DNA of 64,000 nt from Prolixibacteraceae bacterium (GCA_003457135.1 DMSQ01000059.1:15283-79282), one strand, 5' to 3'; shown: positions 1-9,318, counted from the stretch's first letter. Numbers and translations: made by a program. Notes: generated by a model not told the origin, from the sequence alone.

Positions 1-927
1 GTGGAAGCCGCTTTGATCTCGCAGAAAATGAAGGCGCCTGTTAAGCTGATTTATTCCCGCGAAGATGAAATAACATTTGGCATTTATCGCCCGGCTTATC
101 ATGCCCTGTATCGTGCAGCGCTCGATGCCAGCAATAATCTCATTGCCTTTCATGTCAAGATGGGAGGTGTTCCTGAAAATGCGCTCCATGCCAACCGGTT
201 TCCTGCCGGCGCCATTGACAACTATTTGGCCGAAAGTTGGGCCATTGAATCCAACATTAGTGTTGGGGCAATGAGGGCGCCCGGCTCCAACTTTAATGCG
301 GTTGCTGAGCAGTCGTTCTTGGACGAAGTGGCTGAAGCGATGGGCAAAGATCCTATTCAGTTCCGGCTCGATCTTTTAAAACGGGCAAAAGAAAATCCGG
401 TGGGAGAAAAAAACGATTACGATGCAGCCCGTTATGCCGGAGTTCTCGAACTGGTGCGCGAAAAATCAGGCTGGGATCAAAATTCAGCCGGAAAAAATCG
501 CGGAGTTGCAGCTTATTTCTGTCATAGTTCGTATGTGGCCATTGTGGTGGATATCAAGGTTGATAAGGATACGCCTGTCGTTCAAAAAGTGTATGCCGCT
601 AATGATTGTGGTATTGTCGTGAATCCGGATGCTGCCATTAACATGACTGAAGGTAGTATTGTGGATGGAATTGGCCAGGCCATGTACGGCCAGCTTACCT
701 TTAGTAAAGGTCAACCGGATCAGGATAATTTCGATTCCTATCGGTTGATCCGGCATGCCGAAGCTCCCAAAGAGATTGAAGTTCATTTTGTTGAAAATGA
801 AATTAATCCAACCGGGCTTGGTGAACCACCTTATCCGCCTGTGATGGGAGCATTGGCAAATGCTTTATACAAAGCAACCGGAACCCGCTATTATCATCAG
901 CCGTTTATTAAAAACAGTTTCGAGTGA
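1..927 (+). CDS. Molybdenum hydroxylase large (molybdopterin-binding) subunit, C-terminal part
   Basis: This is the C-terminal 308 residues of a xanthine dehydrogenase/aldehyde oxidase family molybdopterin-binding subunit, most like the isoquinoline 1-oxidoreductase beta-type proteins. The reading frame is open to the first base of the window, so the GTG at base 1 is an internal codon and the 5' end is missing. Family landmarks are visible: a GAMRAPGS motif near residues 87-94, and near residue 272 a GLGEPP motif that carries the glutamate (about 275) acting as the catalytic base in this family. The stop is 7 bases before an XdhC-type maturation gene and a MocA-like gene, which fits a molybdenum hydroxylase operon. 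Substrate cannot be told from this fragment. The small [2Fe-2S] subunit would be expected upstream, outside the window. Confidence 0.85.
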   Translation: MEAALISQKMKAPVKLIYSREDEITFGIYRPAYHALYRAALDASNNLIAFHVKMGGVPENALHANRFPAGAIDNYLAESWAIESNISVGAMRAPGSNFNAVAEQSFLDEVAEAMGKDPIQFRLDLLKRAKENPVGEKNDYDAARYAGVLELVREKSGWDQNSAGKNRGVAAYFCHSSYVAIVVDIKVDKDTPVVQKVYAANDCGIVVNPDAAINMTEGSIVDGIGQAMYGQLTFSKGQPDQDNFDSYRLIRHAEAPKEIEVHFVENEINPTGLGEPPYPPVMGALANALYKATGTRYYHQPFIKNSFE

Positions 928-934
928 TTTACCT

Positions 935-1951
935 ATGACTCACGAAATACAATTGTTGTTTCAGACCCTGAAAAGCTGGCAGAAAATTGGCAGGAAAGCT
1001 GTTTTTATTTCGGTAGTTGCCCTCGAAGGTTCATCGTATCGCCGGCCTGGTGTTTGCATGATTATGAGCCAGGACGGCGAAATGGTTGGGGCCGTAAGCG
1101 GTGGTTGTGTTGAAACCGAAATTGAGCGTCAGGCACAGCGTGTTTTCCAGACCGGCAAAGCCAAAGTAATTGTTTACGACGGACGTTTCCGGATTGGCTG
1201 CGAAGGCATCATTCATATTTTGATTGAACCGGTCTTGCTTTCGGATGAACTCTTTTCAGTCTTCGAAAAACAGGTTGAAGACAGGCAGTCCTTCCGGATG
1301 GAGGCATGGTTTTACCGCGAAGTTGGGGAGTATGGTGATATAGGAACAAAGGTAGTTTTGAATGGAAAGAATTATTCGTTGCATCCCGGGTTTACACCTG
1401 ACAAAATTACCCATCAGGAATGCTTTTCTCAAACCTTAAAGCCACTTTTTCAACTCTATATTTTTGGCGCCGAACACGATGCTGTTCAGTTATGTCAGGC
1501 AGCTAAATTGCTTGGCTGGAAAGTTACCGTAGTTGCTTCGCCCGACGAATCGAAATCGTGCGAATATTTCCCGGGAGTCCATTCACTGATTTCACCAACA
1601 TTCGACACCATTGATACGTCGCAAATTGATGGACAAACAGCCGTGGTATTAATGACACACAGCTTTAACAAAGATGTTCAGTACCTGATGGCATTGAAAA
1701 ATACCCAGCCTGCTTATTTGGGGCTCCTTGGATCGAACAACCGGAGAGAACGCGTACTTTCGATGTTGCTCGATTATATGCCCGATATTTCAACCGATTT
1801 TCTGGAACAGATTCATGGGCCCGCCGGAATCAGCATTGGTGCCGAAAGTGCATCGGAAATTGCAGTATCCATTCTGGCCGAAATATTGAGTGTGATTCGT
1901 CACCAAAATCCTATTTCCCTGAGCGAAAAAATAGGAGCAATTCATGGCTAA
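935..1951 (+). CDS. XdhC/CoxI family molybdenum hydroxylase maturation factor
   Basis: XdhC/CoxI proteins bind the molybdenum cofactor and promote its sulfuration and insertion into xanthine dehydrogenase-type enzymes. The 338-residue protein has the N-terminal XdhC_CoxI domain, with a PGVCMIM...GAVSGGCVE segment (about residues 38-60), and a C-terminal XdhC Rossmann domain that begins near the LYIFGAEHDAVQL segment and ends with the GPAGISIGAESASEIAVSI segment typical of the family. I chose the ATG at 935 because it lies 7 bases after the upstream stop; an upstream in-frame extension to 860 would overlap the previous gene heavily. The 3' end overlaps the next gene by 8 bases, so the three genes are probably translationally coupled. 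Confidence 0.9.
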   Translation: MTHEIQLLFQTLKSWQKIGRKAVFISVVALEGSSYRRPGVCMIMSQDGEMVGAVSGGCVETEIERQAQRVFQTGKAKVIVYDGRFRIGCEGIIHILIEPVLLSDELFSVFEKQVEDRQSFRMEAWFYREVGEYGDIGTKVVLNGKNYSLHPGFTPDKITHQECFSQTLKPLFQLYIFGAEHDAVQLCQAAKLLGWKVTVVASPDESKSCEYFPGVHSLISPTFDTIDTSQIDGQTAVVLMTHSFNKDVQYLMALKNTQPAYLGLLGSNNRRERVLSMLLDYMPDISTDFLEQIHGPAGISIGAESASEIAVSILAEILSVIRHQNPISLSEKIGAIHG

Positions 1952-2549
1952 AATTCCGATTCTACTATTGGCTGCCGGCGCTTCGTCGCGGATGGGACAG
2001 TCCAAACAATTATTGCCTTGGGGAAACCAAACCCTTATCGGGCATCAAATCCAGACATTACTAAAAACGGATCATCCGGTTCATGTAGTTTTAGGTTCAA
2101 ATTCAAATCTCGTTATTCCGGTTATTGAGAAATTTCCAGGAACCATTTTCATAAATACTGATTGGGAAAGTGGAATGGGCAGCTCCATTTCGTTTGGAAT
2201 CCGTCAGATCATCCAAAAATTTCCGGAGGCAGATGGAGTTTTGATTACGCTGCTGGACCAGCCCTTGATTACGACTTCCTATTTTCAAAAGATGCTTGGC
2301 GCCTTTCAGTCCGGTTTGCAACAAATCCTGGTCTCACGCTCCGCTTCAGGATGGACAGGTGTTCCGGTACTTTTTGACAAGTGCTATTTTAAGGAACTTG
2401 CAGAATTAAGAAATGAAGAGGGAGCAAAAAAAATCGTTAAACGCCATGAAGAAAAGGTAATCCTTGTGGATGGTGATGAACTATTGGAAGACATGGATAC
2501 CTTCCAAAACTATCAACAATTACTGGAAAAATATTTGTATCATCTTTAA
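1944..2549 (+). CDS. MocA-like molybdenum cofactor cytidylyltransferase (MobA-like NTP transferase)
   Basis: The 201-residue protein is a nucleotidyltransferase of the MobA-like NTP_transf_3 family. It opens with the nucleotide-binding signature LLLAAGASSRMGQSKQLLPW (residues 6-25), in which the G-x-S-x-R-M-G loop and the following lysine contact the NTP. A LITLLDQPLI segment supplies the metal-binding aspartate. Family members of this length transfer CMP to molybdopterin for enzymes of the xanthine dehydrogenase family. Placement directly after XdhC, with 8 bases of overlap, supports that role over a sugar-nucleotide role. The exact nucleotide (CTP or GTP) is inferred from context only. Confidence 0.85.
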   Translation: MAKIPILLLAAGASSRMGQSKQLLPWGNQTLIGHQIQTLLKTDHPVHVVLGSNSNLVIPVIEKFPGTIFINTDWESGMGSSISFGIRQIIQKFPEADGVLITLLDQPLITTSYFQKMLGAFQSGLQQILVSRSASGWTGVPVLFDKCYFKELAELRNEEGAKKIVKRHEEKVILVDGDELLEDMDTFQNYQQLLEKYLYHL

Positions 2550-2561
2550 AAGCATATAATC

Positions 2562-3560
<999 letters not shown>

Positions 3561-3596
3561 TAAAGAAAGATTATTTTTTTGAAGTTTATCAGAAGT

Positions 3597-4391
3597 TTAT
3601 ACCACTTTAAGATCAACACCCAAAAGTAACAAGATAATAAGGACAAGTCCAACCACAATGCGGTACCAGCCAAATATTTTAAATCCGTGTTTCTGCAGAA
3701 AGGTGATAAAGGTTTTGATAGCTATCATAGCAACGATGAACGCAACAATGTTACCGATAAGCAAAGTAATTAAATTATCCGACAACATAGAAACCCCGGC
3801 AGGATCAGAAACTAATTTAAGCAATTTATACCCTGAAGCAGCAGCCATTGTCGGCACAGCCAGAAAAAAGGAGAACTCGGCGGCATTGGTCCTGCTCAGT
3901 TTTTGTTGCATTCCGCCAATGATAGTTGCAGCCGAGCGCGAAACGCCTGGAATCATGGCAATACATTGCCATAAACCAATTTTTAATGCGGTAGGGTAGG
4001 TGATTTCCTGATTTTCTTTTTCCTTTTTAAACCATTTATCCACAAAAAGTAAAAGAATACCACCCAGTAACATGGTTATTGCCACAACCATTACATTTTC
4101 GAACATTCTGTCGATAAATTTATTGGCAAGCAATCCAATTGCCGCGGCGGGCAGAAAGGCCACAAAAAGTTTTTGATAGAAAGCCCAACTTTGAAGAAAC
4201 CGCCGCCAATAGAGAACAACTACCGAAAGGATTGCGCCAAACTGAATATTCACAGTAAAAGCTTTGGTGAATTCGTCGATATTCATGCCCAACAAAGCTT
4301 CGGTAATAATCATGTGCCCGGTTGACGAAATAGGCAGAAATTCGGTGATCCCTTCTACAATGGCAATAACAATGGCTTCGAAAACTGTCAT
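3597..4391 (-). CDS. uppP: Undecaprenyl-diphosphate phosphatase UppP (BacA)
   Basis: An integral membrane phosphatase that removes one phosphate from undecaprenyl diphosphate to regenerate the lipid carrier for peptidoglycan and other surface polymers; high dosage gives bacitracin tolerance. The 264-residue polytopic protein has both family signatures: the glutamate-rich EGITEFLPISSTGH motif at residues 13-26 and PGVSRSAAT at residues 148-156, which form the active site. In many Bacteroidota uppP sits beside ftsX/truB-type genes. Here it stands alone, 8 bases downstream of a DUF3800 gene on the same strand, so it may be a second paralogue or a relocated copy; that is inference. Confidence 0.93.
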   Translation of the reverse strand: MTVFEAIVIAIVEGITEFLPISSTGHMIITEALLGMNIDEFTKAFTVNIQFGAILSVVVLYWRRFLQSWAFYQKLFVAFLPAAAIGLLANKFIDRMFENVMVVAITMLLGGILLLFVDKWFKKEKENQEITYPTALKIGLWQCIAMIPGVSRSAATIIGGMQQKLSRTNAAEFSFFLAVPTMAAASGYKLLKLVSDPAGVSMLSDNLITLLIGNIVAFIVAMIAIKTFITFLQKHGFKIFGWYRIVVGLVLIILLLLGVDLKVV

Positions 4392-4399
4392 AGTGCATA

Positions 4400-5119
4400 T
4401 TAATTTTTATGACAGAACTTACATTGACAAGAGGAGTCAGTAAAGTGCCGAACGCCAACTATTTTACCATTCTTTCTATCAAATCGGTTCTGAATTCTGT
4501 CTAAGAGATCTGTTTCATTATTGTCATGGATTAGTGTGCCATAAAGCTGAGAGTCTCTTGTGCTTTTGCTAACAATCTTCATATATTGCTCAAATCTTGA
4601 AACTAATTGTTCAAGTGCTTGCTCGTCAACAGATTGTTTGGCTCGTAAAGGATCGAAGTGTACTTTATTTATTGATTCTGCAAATAATCGCGCAAACGAC
4701 CAACCTCCTATTAAATCAGCTAATTCCTGAATAAATGCAATTCTTTCAGCTAAAGTTAAATGAACATAAGCCTCAGTCTGGAGATAATTTTTTCTTGTTT
4801 GCTTATAAAGATTGTTATTAGGACTTTTTTGAAGCTTGAGTAACTCCATTTTTCTTATTTTACCAACTTCATAGCGTCGTTGAGCATAATTCATATCTTC
4901 AAATTTCACAATCTTGCTTTGCTCAATATACTTTCTGACAATCCACCCGGTATGAATTTCTGAGTTTTCTAAATCATATTTTTGCTTAATCTTTGAAATA
5001 CCTCTTTCACAAAATTTCCAGCATGAAATTGGAATTGATAATCCAGCTAACACATAATGACTTGTATTTCCAGGCACTTCAGGAGTTCCTGACTCGTCTA
5101 TGTAGCAGAAGTAAACCAT
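4400..5119 (-). CDS. DUF3800 domain protein, possibly shortened at the C-terminus
   Basis: DUF3800 proteins have a predicted RNase H-like fold and are often found near mobile or defence genes; their role is not established. The N-terminal signature is clear: FCYIDESGT at residues 4-12, with the acidic pair Asp8-Glu9, followed by the HYVLAGL strand. Near the end a VRHFTDSS segment matches the usual approach to the last conserved motif. The protein then stops after 11 unrelated, Cys-rich residues (CQCKFCHKN), and I do not see the expected C-terminal A-D-x-x-A-type segment in any frame before uppP. It may therefore be truncated by 15-30 residues. A structured leader lies directly upstream. A spurious alternative ORF overlaps its 3' end. 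Confidence 0.75.
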   Translation of the reverse strand: MVYFCYIDESGTPEVPGNTSHYVLAGLSIPISCWKFCERGISKIKQKYDLENSEIHTGWIVRKYIEQSKIVKFEDMNYAQRRYEVGKIRKMELLKLQKSPNNNLYKQTRKNYLQTEAYVHLTLAERIAFIQELADLIGGWSFARLFAESINKVHFDPLRAKQSVDEQALEQLVSRFEQYMKIVSKSTRDSQLYGTLIHDNNETDLLDRIQNRFDRKNGKIVGVRHFTDSSCQCKFCHKN

Positions 5120-5130
5120 CGCATTAAGGC

Positions 5131-5199
5131 ATAAAAAAAGCGACTGATATCAGGGAATTATTCCCTTGGTAGAGACGCTTGGCGACTCTTCTCAGACGC
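5131..5199 (-). ncRNA. Candidate structured 5' leader of the DUF3800 gene
   Basis: Read on the minus strand, the leader contains an outer stem AAGCG/CGCTT (5180-5176 with 5142-5138), a symmetric 10/10-nt internal loop and an inner stem GGGAA/TTCCC (5165-5161 with 5157-5153). A further small hairpin, GCG-TCT-GAGA-AGA-(GT)-CGC, lies just 5' of it. A run of T residues follows the outer stem at once, and the start codon at 5119 is only about 12 bases further on, so the fold would bear on termination or initiation. DUF3800 genes are known to be preceded by several candidate structured RNAs (the DUF3800 motifs of Weinberg and colleagues, 2017). I cannot say which motif, if any, this one belongs to. 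Confidence 0.5.
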
Positions 5200-5261
5200 A
5201 ATTACAAATGTAGAACTTTTTTGGATAAAAGCAAATATTGATTTTTGAACAAAGTTCGGTT

Positions 5262-5897
5262 TCACTTTCGCGTGTAAAAATAGGTTTTTCCTTCACTCCG
5301 GATATCAAAATTGAAAATTTCCTTTCCGTGATGCAGCCTATAGAAAGAAAGCATTGCTATATCTCCGGCGCAAAATAAGGAATGTAAACACATTACAGTC
5401 ATCGAAAAATATAAGAGACCTGTGTTTCCTGTTTTCAAGATAATCATCAGGCAAAGCATTTTTATAATTACAAATGGAGCCAAAGCTACAACATGAAATG
5501 CTTTAGCTGCAATTACCTGTCGGTCGGCCAAAGCATAAAAGATGAATTTTTTCAAAATAAATCCGAATGAAATATTCCGGGCGCCTGTAAGCAAATAAGC
5601 GAGGGCATGAAGTAATTCATGGATAATGACAAGTGCTGTAAATGAAAACAAGATGGCGAGACCAACGCCAACAAATGCTTCTGTATAACCTTTTATCAGG
5701 AGTACAATACTTCGTGTTAAGAAAAATCCGAACAACAAAAGCATGATTATCTGGTAACCCGAATAAATCCGGATGATGTATTTTTCTTTCCTGATTTGTT
5801 CCGTCACAAACTCGCGCAATTTTTGATGAGAAACTTCAGCTAAAAGATCAAATTCACTTTCGTTTTGTAAATCTTCGGGAGTAAGCTTTATTCTCAT
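5262..5897 (-). CDS. DUF3267-type membrane protein, putative zinc metalloprotease
   Basis: The 211-residue protein has about four to five hydrophobic segments (roughly residues 45-70, 75-100, 125-155, 158-180). In the second it carries HELLH at residues 93-97, a zinc-binding HExxH-type motif, followed by ALAYLLTGA. This layout matches DUF3267 putative zincin peptidases of the inner membrane. No substrate is known. It starts 6 bases after the end of the flippase gene on the same strand and is probably co-transcribed with it. The start ATG follows directly and no better alternative is seen. Function beyond a likely membrane-embedded metalloprotease is not supported. Confidence 0.75.
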   Translation of the reverse strand: MRIKLTPEDLQNESEFDLLAEVSHQKLREFVTEQIRKEKYIIRIYSGYQIIMLLLFGFFLTRSIVLLIKGYTEAFVGVGLAILFSFTALVIIHELLHALAYLLTGARNISFGFILKKFIFYALADRQVIAAKAFHVVALAPFVIIKMLCLMIILKTGNTGLLYFSMTVMCLHSLFCAGDIAMLSFYRLHHGKEIFNFDIRSEGKTYFYTRK

Positions 5898-5903
5898 ACC
5901 TTC

Positions 5904-7340
5904 CTACTTATTTTGGATGATTTCAGCCAGGGCCTTCAGGTTAATTAATCGTGTGACAAAAGCGAACAGGGCGCTGACTGAAATCATGATAAAATATCCG
6001 ATAACCCAATTGTTGATTTGCTTACTCAGATATCCGGCCAGAAAAACAAATCCAACAAACAGGATTAGTTTGGCAATTAGAAAGTAATTGATTTTCAGTT
6101 TCAATAAATATACGGCAAGTATGGTTTGTGACAAGGCTGTAAAAAGTTGAGTGATCAGGCTTGCCCAGGCCGATCCTAATGCTTGTATTTCAGGTATCAG
6201 CAATAAATTCAAGCCAACGTTAATTCCCATTCCAGTTAACGCCATCCAGTTAAGCTGGCGAATACTGCCATTGGCTGTAAGCAGGGTGCCAAAAATATAG
6301 GTCGTGGCAATGCCAAGAAAACTAATCATTAGTAGTTGGAAAATGGACGCCGACAATTCGCTATTGCTGTAATTGAGCAAAACCATTATTTCATGATCGT
6401 AAAATCCGGACGACAAGCTGAGTATGATGGCGGGCACAAATAGCAGAAGAAATGAGAATTGCAACATGGAACCAATTTCCTCCTTCTTTTTGATCATTCT
6501 GGCGAAAATGGGTAAGAGTAAGCCGGCAAACAAAACCCCGAACATCGAAACTGCATCGAGCAGACGAAAAGCATGGGCATATATTCCGGCCTGTTCTTTT
6601 CCGTCGGGCAGTAACCGTTCGAGCATTACCGAATCAATCCGGTTATAAAACGACATCAGCAGAATAAGTAAAGCATAAGGATAACTTTTTTTCAGAAAGA
6701 CCATGAAAAACCGACAGTCGAAGTAAAATTTAAGTTTCCCGGTTCGCACCAAAAGAACGCCGAAAGTGATTAAACTGGTGATGAGGTAGGCAGCGGTTTG
6801 TGCATAAACAAACCATTCAATCCGGAAAGCATGGCCGGTTAAGTTGGTAAATAACAGCACTGAGCAGATTACGATCATGATTGAGCGGTCGAGTACCGAT
6901 AATAGGCTGTCGGTCCGAAACAAGTGCAAACCACTGATGTTTGACCTTAAATAGAGGGTAAATGAAATCAGAAACTGGTTGAGGATAAGAAAGAACAACA
7001 AATGGAGCTGAAGTTCCCGATATCCGATAATTAAAGCAACAGCGATGGCAATAACAGTATAAACCCCTGCCAGCAAAAATTTTAATCCAACAATATTGCT
7101 GATATGTTTTCGAAGAAGATGACGGTTCTGGGCAATGTTTTTATTGTTGTAACTGGTTATCCCGAGGTCGAGCAAAATATTCAGGATCATGGAGAAATTC
7201 AGGAGCGAAAAATACAATCCGTAACTTTCGTCGCCGACCATATTTTGCACGGTAAGGTCAATTCCGAATATCCAGAAAGGTTTGATTAAAACATTCAGAA
7301 AAAGCAGTAGCAGCAGATTTGTAATAAACTTACGTTTCAA
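5904..7340 (-). CDS. Polysaccharide flippase (Wzx/MATE-like, polysacc_synt family)
   Basis: A 478-residue polytopic inner-membrane protein with about 12-14 hydrophobic helices spread evenly over its length, the size and pattern of lipid-linked oligosaccharide flippases of the MOP superfamily (Wzx/RfbX). Recognisable features are the N-terminal helix with F-W-I-F-G-I-D-L-T-V-Q-N, the YNNKNIAQNRHLLRKHI loop after helix 2, and the mid-protein SFYNRIDSVMLERLLPDGKE segment seen in flippases of exopolysaccharide loci. It is transcribed away from a glycosyltransferase that starts 100 bases away, and upstream of a membrane protease-like gene. Together they suggest a small surface-polysaccharide unit. 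Confidence 0.85.
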   Translation of the reverse strand: MKRKFITNLLLLLFLNVLIKPFWIFGIDLTVQNMVGDESYGLYFSLLNFSMILNILLDLGITSYNNKNIAQNRHLLRKHISNIVGLKFLLAGVYTVIAIAVALIIGYRELQLHLLFFLILNQFLISFTLYLRSNISGLHLFRTDSLLSVLDRSIMIVICSVLLFTNLTGHAFRIEWFVYAQTAAYLITSLITFGVLLVRTGKLKFYFDCRFFMVFLKKSYPYALLILLMSFYNRIDSVMLERLLPDGKEQAGIYAHAFRLLDAVSMFGVLFAGLLLPIFARMIKKKEEIGSMLQFSFLLLFVPAIILSLSSGFYDHEIMVLLNYSNSELSASIFQLLMISFLGIATTYIFGTLLTANGSIRQLNWMALTGMGINVGLNLLLIPEIQALGSAWASLITQLFTALSQTILAVYLLKLKINYFLIAKLILFVGFVFLAGYLSKQINNWVIGYFIMISVSALFAFVTRLINLKALAEIIQNK

Positions 7341-7404
7341 TCGGGTATCTTTTTCCGGTTTGATTAAAGTGTTTCAAAAGTAGCAATTTTTTAAACAGAC
7401 TTTG

Positions 7405-7412
7405 TACATTTG
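7405..7412 (+). promoter_or_regulatory. Possible Bacteroidota -7 box (TACATTTG)
   Basis: TACATTTG fits the TAnnTTTG -7 consensus of the Bacteroidota primary sigma factor exactly and lies 29 bases before the ATG of the glycosyltransferase, in the short divergent gap with the flippase. A good -33 TTTG is not visible at the usual distance, so support is partial. Confidence 0.4.
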
Positions 7413-7440
7413 ATAAATTTCGGCAACGCAACCAAAACCT

Positions 7441-8568
7441 ATGATAATAGCAGTTAATACTCGCTTGTTACTTCAGGGAAAACTCGAAGGGATTGGGTGG
7501 TTTACGCGTGAAACCTTATCGCGCATAACCCGCGACCATCCTGAACATCAGTTTTTATTTATTTTCGACCGCCCGTTTGCCGCCGAATTTGTTTTCAATG
7601 AAAATGTTACCCCAATTGTATTATCGCCTCCAACAAGGCATCCTTTTCTTTGGTACATCTGGTTTGAACTTCAGATTCCGCGAATTCTGAAGAAATACAA
7701 GGCTGATTTGTTTTTCTCGCCCGATGGATATTTGTCGCTAAGCACGCCTACCAGGCAATTGGCAGCTATACACGACATTAACTTTGCACACCGGCCCAAG
7801 GATTTACCCTGGCTGACAGCCCAATATTACAATTATTTCTTCCCAAGGTTTGCCCGTAAAGCCCGGCGGATTGTAACCGTTTCGTTTTTCTCGAAAGAAG
7901 ATATACTCCGGACATATAAAATTGGGAGCGATAAAATTGATGTCGTTTATAATGGGGTCAATACTCTATACACGCCAACTTCAGGAGAAGAAAAGGAGAA
8001 AACCAAAGCCGGCTATTCGGGTGGTAAAGAATACTTTTTGTTTATCGGATCGTTACACCCCCGCAAAAATATATGCGGATTGCTCCGTGCTTATGATGCT
8101 TTCCGGACTTCAATTGATACGGACACCAAATTGCTGATTGTTGGGGAAAGTATGTTCAAAACCACAGACATTGAGCTTACCTACGAAGGCATGCGCTATA
8201 AAGATGATGTGGTTTTTACCGGGAGGCTCAGCAACGAAGAGTTACATCAGGTTTTGGGGGCTTCTCTGGCCCTTACTTTTGTTCCTTTCTTCGAAGGTTT
8301 CGGCATCCCGGTTATCGAAGCCATGAATGCCGGTGTACCCGTGATTTGTTCGAACACTACATCTTTGCCCGAAGTTGGCGGTCATGCCGTTTTGTATGTT
8401 GACCCGTTTTCGCTGGACCAAATCAGGGATGCGATGATTAAGATTTTTCAGGATAAGGAACTTCGGGAAATGCTCATCAGCAAAGGCTTTGCTCAAAAGG
8501 AAAAGTTCAGTTGGGATAAAACTGCAGAATTGTTGTGGGGAAGCATCCAGATTTGCGCGAATACCTAA
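7441..8568 (+). CDS. Glycosyltransferase family 4 (GT-B, GT1/GT4 domain)
   Basis: A 375-residue GT-B glycosyltransferase without membrane segments. The C-terminal donor-binding domain has FIGSLHPRKN near residue 202 and the typical E-x7-E region, PFFEGFGIPVIEAMNAGVPV (about residues 282-301), followed by CSNTTSLPEVGG. Such enzymes use sugar nucleotides to extend lipid-linked or surface glycans; the acceptor is unknown. It is divergent from the flippase gene and followed by a clear intrinsic terminator, so it is probably a single-gene transcript belonging to the same polysaccharide function. The start ATG follows a good -7 box by 29 bases and starts the expected first beta-strand MIIAVNTR. Confidence 0.9.
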   Translation: MIIAVNTRLLLQGKLEGIGWFTRETLSRITRDHPEHQFLFIFDRPFAAEFVFNENVTPIVLSPPTRHPFLWYIWFELQIPRILKKYKADLFFSPDGYLSLSTPTRQLAAIHDINFAHRPKDLPWLTAQYYNYFFPRFARKARRIVTVSFFSKEDILRTYKIGSDKIDVVYNGVNTLYTPTSGEEKEKTKAGYSGGKEYFLFIGSLHPRKNICGLLRAYDAFRTSIDTDTKLLIVGESMFKTTDIELTYEGMRYKDDVVFTGRLSNEELHQVLGASLALTFVPFFEGFGIPVIEAMNAGVPVICSNTTSLPEVGGHAVLYVDPFSLDQIRDAMIKIFQDKELREMLISKGFAQKEKFSWDKTAELLWGSIQICANT

Positions 8569-8651
8569 AAAGTTTCAAGTTCAAAATTTCAAGTTCCAAA
8601 AAAAGTGATCTCTGGATCCCAGTTCGAAGCTGAGATTTGTCTCAAAATATC

Positions 8652-8679
8652 AAGTGTCCGGCTACGGACACTTTTTTTG
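8652..8679 (+). terminator. Intrinsic terminator after the glycosyltransferase
   Basis: A perfect 9-bp stem AAGTGTCCG/CGGACACTT with a GCTA loop is followed by a run of seven T residues. It lies about 85 bases after the glycosyltransferase stop and just before the convergent padR gene. Confidence 0.85.
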
Positions 8680-8694
8680 TTTTTAGTCCTGTTT

Positions 8695-9024
8695 TTATTT
8701 ATACCAAAGTTTATTGAGCATAGAATTGACCAAATTCCATTCATCTTTCATCTTTTGCAATTCCTGTTTTCCATTGTCCAATATGTTGTAGTATTTTCTG
8801 GGACGTTCGTTCTCCTGCATTTTCCAATATGATTTAATTAAACCCAAGGTTTCCATTTTCTTTAGAACAGGATAAATTGCTCCTTGGTTCCATTTAATCT
8901 GTCCTTCAGATAATTTTTTTACTTTCATAAGCATTTCATAACCATAGCTGTCATCCATAGCTAATAGCGAAAGCATTATTTTTGCTGCTGATGCGCCGAC
9001 TACTTCTTTTGATATCTTTCCCAT
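8695..9024 (-). CDS. PadR family transcriptional regulator
   Basis: A 109-residue winged-helix regulator. After a short N-terminus (MGKISKEVVGAS) come the helix with MLSLLAMDDSYGYEML, the recognition region with KWNQGAIYPVLKKMETLGLIKSYW, and the wing ending in RPRKYYNILDNGK. These are standard PadR features; the GAIYPVL..ME..GLI pattern is diagnostic. I prefer the ATG at 9024 over an upstream extension to 9066, because the family begins close to that methionine. PadR genes often precede a membrane or ABC gene, but here the next gene downstream is convergent, so this regulator is an orphan. A perfect palindrome over its own promoter suggests autoregulation, and it may also act on the divergent mannan operon. 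Confidence 0.88.
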   Translation of the reverse strand: MGKISKEVVGASAAKIMLSLLAMDDSYGYEMLMKVKKLSEGQIKWNQGAIYPVLKKMETLGLIKSYWKMQENERPRKYYNILDNGKQELQKMKDEWNLVNSMLNKLWYK

Positions 9025-9095
9025 GAATTTGATTTTTGATGAAATATAACTGGTATCCAGCCACAAAATTTAGATTGAAACACAATTATCAAAGT

Positions 9096-9114
9096 TATAT
9101 CTAAATTAGATATA
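9096..9114. promoter_or_regulatory. Palindromic operator candidate between padR and the mannan operon
   Basis: TATATCTAA-A-TTAGATATA is a perfect 9-bp inverted repeat with a one-base spacer. On the minus strand it overlaps a TAACTTTG -7 box (9097-9090) about 65 bases before the padR ATG. An operator over the promoter of a PadR gene is the usual autoregulatory arrangement. Binding is inferred. Confidence 0.55.
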
Positions 9115-9261
9115 TAACAAGTATAATCTTTAATCAATAGATTGCTTCGTGGTGCCTCGTTGCAATGACCAAAACCCATTTTTCGAAATGGACACAAACA
9201 TGTAATTTAGAGTTTCAGTTTTCTATATTTGACTAACTAAACGACATTAATTAAACTTTTA

Positions 9262-9269
9262 TAAATTTG
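9262..9269 (+). promoter_or_regulatory. Possible -7 box of the mannan operon (TAAATTTG)
   Basis: TAAATTTG matches TAnnTTTG and lies 50 bases before the HAD gene start at 9319. A second match, TATATTTG, is at 9224-9231. Either could drive the operon; no clear -33 element was identified for either. Confidence 0.35.
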
Positions 9270-9318
9270 GTGGTATTTACAGGTTTTGCCCAATCAACAA
9301 CATGAACCAATTAAGAAA

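Noticed and set aside
5131..5199. UCUACC in the DUF3800 leader resembles the J2/3 strand of purine riboswitches.
   Set aside because: Only six bases match; there is no P1/P2 pair, no kissing-loop hairpins and no purine gene next to it. DUF3800-associated RNA is the better reading.
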